Positions 57,682 to 64,000 of a DNA stretch of 64,000 nt are shown here, piece by piece. The translations under genes and the position numbers were made by a program. Origin of the DNA: Hemerocallis citrina (Eukaryota; Streptophyta; Magnoliopsida; Asparagales; Asphodelaceae); contig JACEHZ010000600.1 in NCBI GenBank assembly GCA_017893485.1, positions 310,001 to 374,000 on the forward strand, written 5' to 3'. The notes beneath the pieces are model-generated. The model was not told the origin of the DNA. It did not search any database and was given only the letters and a program-made list of their open reading frames with translations. Each line of letters starts with the position of its first letter. Within the stretch, counting starts at the first letter, position 1.

Positions 57682-58625
57682 TCTCTAATATTATAATGAG
57701 AGAAGGCCTTAGTGTTATTTGTAAATCTACCACCTTACGTGCATTGCACATGCAACTCTAACTCTCCCATTACAGCATCCACAGTCATTTGCTATATTTG
57801 CCAAATTCCCATTTTTTTAGAAATGATGGTCTGCAGTCGTTTGCTATTTTGCCATATTTTGGCAAAATAGCTACAGTGTGTTCTCATATTTGAGAAACGA
57901 ATTGGCGATTCTCGAATTATTGGAGACGGTTGTTCTGCCCCTATTTTTTTTTAATGGCGAGGGACGAAACAAGTTATTTCGTTTCGGATTTTTTATTATT
58001 TTTTTTAAGTATTGGACGGAACATGTTGTTCCGTCCCAAAAAAATAAAAAAATAAAAAATAATAAAAATAAAATAAAATCAGACAGGACATGTTGTCCCG
58101 TCCGACTCAAAAAACCCACAAACGGGACAACGGGACAACATGTCCCGTTTGTTCACCAAATGTTAGGGGTTTAACCATTAATTAACCCACTAATCTTAGT
58201 TTAGGAAGTATTTAATAAATATTTAGTATTATTTTAATCAATAATTAATTAACTAATTACTATTTAATAACTAATTATTATTTAATTAATCAAAAATACA
58301 TTTTGGGACGGAACAACATGTTCCGTCCGATTAAAAACATAATTCTTTCTCAAAATTTGTGAAATGAATCACTGTGGCGAACGAAGCTTTTGCTATTTCC
58401 TATTTCTCATTTTGCCATTTATTATAGCAAACGATTGTGGATGCTCTTATACACTTTAATTAAATCTACCAACTTACGTGCATTACAATGCACGTAAAAC
58501 TCAAACTCTCCCATTATATTCTTTATATTACTTTAAAAAATATGTATTTTTCAACAAGTGCTATATTATGTTACTTTAAAAAATATATATTGATCAAAAC
58601 GTACATCGCACGTGTTAAATACTAG
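57682..58625 (+). mobile_element. Nonautonomous Helitron, family B, carrying a MITE
   Basis: Starts TCTCTAATATTATAATGAG after an A and ends GTACATCGCACGTGTTAAATACTAG-type sequence followed by T. The ends match the 177-bp mini-Helitron at 42724-42900. Most of the extra length is the MITE at 57773-58446. Confidence 0.78.
57773..58446. mobile_element. Harbinger-like MITE (674 bp), TTA TSD
   Basis: Left end CAGCATCCACAGTCATTTGC, reversed right end GAGCATCCACAATCGTTTGC, TSD TTA at 57770-57772 and 58447-58449. The interior has several GGACGGAACATGTTGTTCCG palindromes. It has no coding capacity. Confidence 0.8.
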
Positions 58626-59563
58626 TATATATATAATGAGAATAAATATCATAAAAATATTTTGTATATATTAGATAGAAAATTGAATATTTTCATAGGT
58701 GGTGGGTGTGAAAATTTTAAGTTGACCTTTTTCTTCTTATCAGAGAAGGCAAGTAGGCTTAGCAAAAAAATGCACAAAAACTAATCAATGATGCAGACAT
58801 TTCTTTCTATATATATAAAAAAAGAAAAAAGATGTATCCTACGAAATAGGCCCAGCTCAGATTGAATGAGCAACAGATAGCCCAACTTTTCATTTTGTAT
58901 AGGCCTTGGCCCAATTTCATTTTCAGGAGAAAGATCCTATAATTGTAAACACAAAAAACGCATGCATACTACAATGTAAATCAAGATATAAGAGAACAGT
59001 AATTGTGATATATTTTGAGACTACAATATTTGGATATTTTACATATTGTTGAATTTAATTTTATTGCGAAAAAATTGTTATCGGAATATGGTTGTGCATA
59101 TGATTGTTTTTGCCATCATATTACCCCTACAGGCTACAACGACCAGACCTAATATTTGTTGAACTTATACTGAACTTACGGATTTCTTTTCCAAATTCCA
59201 AACATATGAACCTAACTGGATTATTTTTGAACTCCGAATTTATGACTATGGTACCTAGATTACGTAGACATTTAAGTGAAGTAAAGCATGAGTATGATTT
59301 TCTTCCAACCATATAACAAGATAGGAAGTGGTTTATATTGTGGAGAATCAGAAAGGATACATAAAGCAAAATTAAGAGCTTTGGGAAAGTATTCATTGTT
59401 TTTGCATGGAATTGGTGTGAGAGATCGAGAATCCCCAAAAAAAAATTAAAAAAAATAAAAAAATAAATAATGGAGGGTGACAAATTGTGAAAAGAACAAA
59501 AATCAAGCTAGTAATTACAAGCTCAAAATTATCAAAGCAAGTACCTATACATATTTATTAATT
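58626..59563. other. No gene recognised
   Basis: AT-rich. A 118-codon minus-strand frame at 59127-59483 starts with a hydrophobic segment, but I see no motif or family pattern and the composition is low-complexity at its start, so I leave it uncalled. Confidence 0.4.
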
Positions 59564-59748
59564 GAGCAATGCTCTATTGTAAACCGTACCACTCCGTTAT
59601 TCGGACCAACTGCTTAGGTTATATTCAAAATAACGACTTAGATTTAGAACAACGCCTTAGATTTATAACATAAGCTATTGTTTCTAAACAACTTAAGTGC
59701 TTTGTTTACTCATTTTGTACGGAACATGTTTGCAATAGAGTATTACCC
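59564..59748. mobile_element. Mutator-like MITE (185 bp) with 9-bp TSD
   Basis: Left end GAGCAATGCTCTATTG and reversed right end GGGTAATACTCTATTG. The perfect 9-bp TSD TTATTAATT occurs at 59555-59563 and 59749-59757. A 9-bp duplication is the Mutator hallmark. Confidence 0.8.
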
Positions 59749-60685
59749 TTATTAATTAGCAAAAAAAAAAAGTACATATACATATCAGATAGTGGTGTAA
59801 TGTATCATTATCGATGATGCAACTACCGACAACTCAAGTAATCGAAAAAGCTCTCTTCTTCTCCGCCCCATCCCTCCGTCCTTAACATCTCTCAGATCCG
59901 GGCGACTGATCGTCTTTCTCCGCCCCATCCCTTCTTTAATTTTGTTCCCCTCATCTTCCGCCCCAGACCCTTTTCACCTCGCTTCCCGTCTCGTGGATCT
60001 ACCATTTCCTCAGTTTTTCTTCGCCCTTCCCGGTGAGCTGCGGCCCCTGAGTTGGATCCGGTGGTTAGCTGTTCGCCCCGTCCCCTGCTGTGGCTCTTTT
60101 TCAGCAGCTGGTGTTCGGATCCTTTCCTCGTCTGGTCTCCGGTGGATCTGTGCTTCGTGATCCGTGTTCAAGCAGTGCCGTAGGTAATTATTGGACCAGA
60201 GACTTTGCACTGTAAGTATTGCTTCCTTTTCTTTGAGGATTGGTAATTTTCTTCTTGTGGTGGTGCTCTTGGTTGTTTGCGCGGTTAGCCTATGCTTATC
60301 GGTATTCGTAACTAGCTTCTGCTCTCTTTTATTTTATTCCGCCTTAGCTCGTGGTGGTTTATTTAGAGAGATTGACTGTTGGGTTCATAAGCGGAGTGCT
60401 TGTTTCCGCGTTTTAGTGAGTTCGACTGTTTGGTTCTTCGTTTTGAACCGAAGTCTTCTCTTCGGCTCCTCCAGTCGCCTTTTTCTTGTATTCTCTTTCC
60501 TAACGTTCTTCGTTTCGACCTTGTGCTGCTCCCCCCGTGCTCGCAGCTGGTACTCTTCCTTAAGATCAGCGCCGAGTTCTGGGTGTTGATCCCTGTATTA
60601 TTCGGGAGGTAGTGTTCAGCTGCCAGCGCCATTGTTTCTTTCCCTCAGACCCTTTCTGGGCCTATTATTTCTTATTTTCCAGCCC

Positions 60686-63124
60686 ATGGACACCTCTTGG
60701 GTACAAGTGGTTAAAAAAAATTCAAAAAAAAGCCTCAATAAGCCTTTACGCCATTCCATTGGGACTGGCCCAATTGGATTTCTGCGTCCAGGGCTCACGA
60801 AGCTTCCTAGCAACTTCCCCTTATCTTCTTCCCGCCTTTTTCAGTCTAAGAGCGCTCCATCTTCTCTTTATTTCTCTCCCTTTCCCCATCGTTCTCATAC
60901 TGTCTGCTTCCGTTGTTTGCAACAAGGCCATATCAAAAAATTCTGCGTTGCAGCGATGAAGTGTCTCTTCTGCCAAAAAGATGGTCACTCTCGACCTAAA
61001 TGTTTTGCGCTTCAAAGGATGCTGGGTATGTCTATCGGTGTCCCTATTGCGGAGCAAGTTCTAGCGGCGTTAGATTTTCCGGCATTACACCGTAAGTTCT
61101 CAGAGGAATCATCTAAATTATCCAACATCAAAAAGTTCACCTCTAAATCTCCTCTCCTTCCCACACCCCCCCTGAGCAATCGGATTGAAAACCCCATTGT
61201 GCCTCCATTGACCAAGACGACCCCAGCTGCTAGCCTCTCTTCACCGAATGTCGCACAAGTATTCGTTCCTCCCGTCGATCTCTCGGATCGATTAAATACT
61301 TTCCACTCTTTTGGAGCCATTTCCTTTTCTGGTGGTTCAATCCCCATTTTCACACTGAACTCTTTCCTCAGCAACTCGTGTAATGTTAAGAACTGGGATT
61401 GGTTTCTTTGTGCTTGCTCTAACGGCGACGTCGTTATCCGTTGCCCGTCCCCTAAACATCTCCAGGATTTGATCGAAAACGCATCATTATCGGTGGGTGC
61501 TATTTCATTGACCATTCGTAAATGGATTCAAGTTGTTCCCCCTCCTACCGCTCCCAAGTTGATAGCTACTGTGGTTACCTTACTAGGTCTTCCCCCGTTC
61601 TGCGACTCAGTGCATAGAATGGGGCATCTGGCATGTTGCGTGGGTAGATTAACTAGCATCTCTTCTGCTTCTAAATTAGCCTCGGGCTGTTTGCAAGTGG
61701 AGGCGGTATTTGACATCCCTGAATCTCAAGAGCACATCGAGGCATTCGTGCTGAAGGACGGGATAGTATCCTTTCCCGTTTCTGTTCAATACCACTCCCC
61801 CTCCGCATCCAAAGGATCAGCTTTACCTAGTTCGGTGGATCCGCTGCTCGCTAATCCCCAACCTACTCCCGGTTCATCTTCTTTCCATCCTGGATCGGGT
61901 TCTTCTTCGAAGCATCTCTGGAAGAATCCTCTGAAAGCTCCATATAAAAAAAAATCCCATCCTGCTAATAAACCTTTCGTTCCATCGGGCACTTCGAAGA
62001 TTTCTCCGGCCAAACCTCCGAATCTCGTTTGGATCAACCCGGACATCAAACCACATTCCGCCTCCAAGACTGTCTCTAAGGTCTCCAGTCATCGGGATGT
62101 TACTCCATTGGCTATCACTCCTTTTACTGAGCCTCGGGATGCTGAAATCCCAAAGTCTTCATCACTCTCCGCCGCTAAGGATCCTCGGCCGTCTTCTCAG
62201 TGCTCTCCCTCTGCTGCCCCCTGGCCCAAATGGGAAGTTAACCCGCATTTTGAATCCGATTGGCAACGTTTTCAAAAACAAGCTCATCTCTCCTCTATTA
62301 CTGCATCTGATCCTAATCTTCCATCTATCAAAGTTAAGCCTGTTAAAGCTGCCCTATCTCCCTCTTGGACTGCTATGGATAACTTATTGGATGAGGAAGA
62401 AGAGGATCGCAAGAAAGATTTCGCCAATAGTAAGGTCAGCCTATTTATTTACTTAAGCGTTTTCTCATTATTTAATGCTGTCATGTGGCATCCTCTTTTG
62501 TTTCTATTTTTCTCTACTACCCCCTTACTTGGCCGAGTGTTTCGGCAGCCAAGTTCCTTCTTCTCTCCCGTTCTTTTTTCGAAAGCAACAATTTCTATGT
62601 CTTCCGATCTTAAAATAGCGATGCACTCTTCACTGAGTACCTTTTTACCTATGTTTGATGCTTTGTTCTATTCGGGTTTGTTTCCAATGGAAGACTATAG
62701 TACTGTGGATAAGTCTTTTTCTCCCCCCCGGATGGGATCTCTTGAGGTCGGCGGTCCCTCAGTGCACAGTGATATCCGCTTTACTTCATCAAGAGGGGTT
62801 TCAACCAAGATTCTAGCTGATGTCTACCCGTCGGCAGAATCTTATCCCACCCCCCGTCTGATCCGTTCTAGTGCTCGTTTACGGGCTAAACGCGTTTTCT
62901 CTGTTTCTAGTTCTTCTTTGGACTTTGACCCCAGGCCGTCCGGTGTCTCGGTGAACTCACCCCTAGGATCGATTTTTCAACTTCAATTTGATTCTTGCTC
63001 AGATCGAGACCTAATCTCCTTGTCATCGAAATTAGGCTTTTTACCGTTAGATTCGCCTTCATCGATCGCTGTGGCCATCAGAAAGAAAGAACGTAAGAGA
63101 GTCAATGAGTTCAAAGTTATTTAA
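60686..63124 (+). CDS. LINE ORF1 protein, RNA-binding, two CCHC zinc knuckles
   Basis: ORF1 proteins coat element RNA and help target-primed reverse transcription. I prefer the ATG at 60686 (MDTSWVQVVKKNSKK), because SW.QVV is a common plant LINE ORF1 opening and it has a good CCATGG context; an upstream in-frame ATG at 60632 adds 18 hydrophobic residues. From the preferred start the protein is 812 residues. Two knuckles, CFRCLQQGHIKKFC and CLFCQKDGHSRPKC, lie near residues 73-105. A DUF4283-like RNA-binding region follows at about 210-360 (WDWFLCACSNGDVVIRCPS, then TIRKWIQVVPP). The rest is Ser/Pro-rich with basic patches and an acidic LLDEEEEDRKKDF. Knuckles before the RRM-like part is the reverse of the usual order. 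The stop codon overlaps the ORF2 start. Confidence 0.82.
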   Translation: MDTSWVQVVKKNSKKSLNKPLRHSIGTGPIGFLRPGLTKLPSNFPLSSSRLFQSKSAPSSLYFSPFPHRSHTVCFRCLQQGHIKKFCVAAMKCLFCQKDGHSRPKCFALQRMLGMSIGVPIAEQVLAALDFPALHRKFSEESSKLSNIKKFTSKSPLLPTPPLSNRIENPIVPPLTKTTPAASLSSPNVAQVFVPPVDLSDRLNTFHSFGAISFSGGSIPIFTLNSFLSNSCNVKNWDWFLCACSNGDVVIRCPSPKHLQDLIENASLSVGAISLTIRKWIQVVPPPTAPKLIATVVTLLGLPPFCDSVHRMGHLACCVGRLTSISSASKLASGCLQVEAVFDIPESQEHIEAFVLKDGIVSFPVSVQYHSPSASKGSALPSSVDPLLANPQPTPGSSSFHPGSGSSSKHLWKNPLKAPYKKKSHPANKPFVPSGTSKISPAKPPNLVWINPDIKPHSASKTVSKVSSHRDVTPLAITPFTEPRDAEIPKSSSLSAAKDPRPSSQCSPSAAPWPKWEVNPHFESDWQRFQKQAHLSSITASDPNLPSIKVKPVKAALSPSWTAMDNLLDEEEEDRKKDFANSKVSLFIYLSVFSLFNAVMWHPLLFLFFSTTPLLGRVFRQPSSFFSPVLFSKATISMSSDLKIAMHSSLSTFLPMFDALFYSGLFPMEDYSTVDKSFSPPRMGSLEVGGPSVHSDIRFTSSRGVSTKILADVYPSAESYPTPRLIRSSARLRAKRVFSVSSSSLDFDPRPSGVSVNSPLGSIFQLQFDSCSDRDLISLSSKLGFLPLDSPSSIAVAIRKKERKRVNEFKVI

Positions 63125-64000
63125 TGATTACGGCATCTTGGAACATCAGGGGATTGAATTGTCCCGATAAACAGAGAGCTGTATTCCATTTAATATCTTC
63201 CTCGCATTGCGACCTCATTTCTATCCAAGAATCTAAGCTCGAAGTTACCTCCCCGACGATTCTTAGAACTATTGGGGGATCCATCATTTCGAATTGGATT
63301 TCCTTAGATGCAATAGGATCTAGGGGAGGTATTCTCTTCGGATTTAAAGAATCAATTTTCTCTATCGTCTCTATTCAACGCCTCAACTTCTTTCTCATTG
63401 TTAGGCTTCTCTGGCTACCTTTTAACTCCAACCTCACGGTTATTTCTGTCTACGGCCCTTCATCTTCAGAAGGTCGCCCTCTGTTTTGGACTGAATTCCT
63501 TTCATTACTTCCCCATTCTAACGGCTTGTGCATTTTCTGTGGCGACTTCAATGTCACGAGATTTGCCAACGAAAGATCTAATGATTCTTCAATTGGCAAT
63601 CATCGTTTCAATGAATGCATTCAAGCATTACAGCTATCTGATATACCCTTATCTGGCAGATCTTTTACTTGGTCGAACCTCCGCCATCGCCCAACGATGG
63701 CGAAGCTCGATCGCTTCTTGGTATCCAACGACTGGATCAACCGTTTTCACAATACTTTTGCTCAGGCATTACCTAACCCCTCTTCTGATCATGTGCCCAT
63801 TGCACTTCACTCTGACTTTCAATTCCCGCGTCATCACAAGTTCAGATTCGAAAAATTATGGCTGCAAGATCAAATTTTTGTGAATCTCGTTAAGGATTGT
63901 CTTACAGTGATATCAGGATCTTCTGGTTTAAGCTCCATTCTCCTCAAACTCCACGCGATTAAATTTGGTTGCAAAATTTGGCGCAACGAAAGACAATTGA
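63124..64000 (+). CDS. LINE ORF2 protein, N-terminal AP-type endonuclease (partial)
   Basis: The ATG at 63124 shares its A with the ORF1 stop (TAATG). The frame is open for all 292 codons to the window edge. It is the apurinic-like endonuclease that nicks target DNA: SWNIRGLNCP near residue 4 (catalytic Asn), IQESKLE near 35 (Glu), CGDFNVTRFANERS near 140 (Asp and Asn), SFTWSNLRHRPTMAKLDRFL near 180 (Asp) and SSDHVPI near 220 (Asp-His). All expected catalytic residues are present. The reverse transcriptase would follow outside the window. The termination-reinitiation overlap suggests coupled translation of ORF2. Confidence 0.92.
   Translation, partial: MITASWNIRGLNCPDKQRAVFHLISSSHCDLISIQESKLEVTSPTILRTIGGSIISNWISLDAIGSRGGILFGFKESIFSIVSIQRLNFFLIVRLLWLPFNSNLTVISVYGPSSSEGRPLFWTEFLSLLPHSNGLCIFCGDFNVTRFANERSNDSSIGNHRFNECIQALQLSDIPLSGRSFTWSNLRHRPTMAKLDRFLVSNDWINRFHNTFAQALPNPSSDHVPIALHSDFQFPRHHKFRFEKLWLQDQIFVNLVKDCLTVISGSSGLSSILLKLHAIKFGCKIWRNERQL

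Larger units (their letters stand above)
59851..64000 (+). mobile_element. L1-type LINE, 5' part, open reading frames intact as far as visible
   Basis: A C/T-rich, GC-richer 5' region (59851-60685) is followed by ORF1 and an overlapping ORF2 with an endonuclease domain. There are no LTRs. The 5' limit is placed where composition changes at the CTCTCTTCTTCTCCGCC start and is uncertain. The RT, 3' UTR, tail and TSD lie beyond the window. Neither ORF has a stop or frameshift within it here, unlike every other autonomous-type element in the window. Confidence 0.85.

Noticed and set aside
59127..59483. 118-codon minus-strand frame with a hydrophobic start
   Set aside because: Low-complexity Phe/Ile/Leu start and no family pattern; an overlapping plus-strand frame is equally open.

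Overview
This window is flowering-plant nuclear DNA, almost certainly an intergenic, transposon-rich stretch. The plant assignment rests on the kinds of element present (Ty1/copia and Ty3/gypsy LTR retrotransposons primed by initiator tRNA-Met, a CACTA element with short subterminal repeats, Helitrons, Tourist-like MITEs, a plant L1-type LINE) and on captured exons of a plant mannan-synthase-like gene (CslA). I cannot name the species. I found no intact host gene, no tRNA or rRNA gene and no CRISPR array. The picture is of layered insertions, many of which can be dated relative to each other because their target-site duplications (TSDs) are still readable.

Layout: 1-3239 is the 5' part of a decayed copia element on the minus strand, cut by the window edge inside its reverse transcriptase. 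3527-13147 holds a fold-back repeat split by two insertions: a 2.95-kb internally deleted copia element (3612-6562, TSD GGTTT) at its tip, and a gypsy-type solo LTR (6640-13137, TSD ACGTA) in its right arm, which itself contains another solo LTR (7600-10765). 14515-16930 is a TIR transposon with long inverted ends. 16983-20177 is a minus-strand Helitron carrying two exons of a DnaJ (DNAJC9-like) gene and a 30-bp inverted repeat that could form a small-RNA hairpin.

20822-39614 is the clearest nest: a solo LTR (TSD-like CAGTG/CAATG) contains a full Tekay-like gypsy element (21005-36415, TSD AGGAG). Its gag-pol is interrupted in the reverse transcriptase by a 4.4-kb CACTA element (26259-30657, TSD CAG). 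The CACTA element carries three spliced-looking CslA exons and a Tourist-type MITE (28022-28287, TSD TTA).

40274-43881 and 52564-56260 are arrays of related Helitrons ending in a conserved hairpin plus CTAG. Between them lies a copia element (43882-52260) whose coding region is split by a 3.77-kb solo LTR (TSD GTGAG). One Helitron carries an ORF1-only LINE (53360-55472, TSD TCATTATGT). 56347-59748 is dense in MITEs: fold-back, hAT-like (8-bp TSD), Harbinger-like (TTA) and Mutator-like (9-bp TSD). 59851-64000 is the 5' part of a LINE with an open ORF1, a stop-start TAATG junction, and an ORF2 endonuclease open to the window end. This LINE is the only element here that still looks coding-competent over the part visible.

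The elements do not form a pathway. The shared theme is decay of autonomous elements (nonsense codons, frameshifts, lost catalytic residues) next to well-preserved nonautonomous ones, plus two independent cases of host gene capture.
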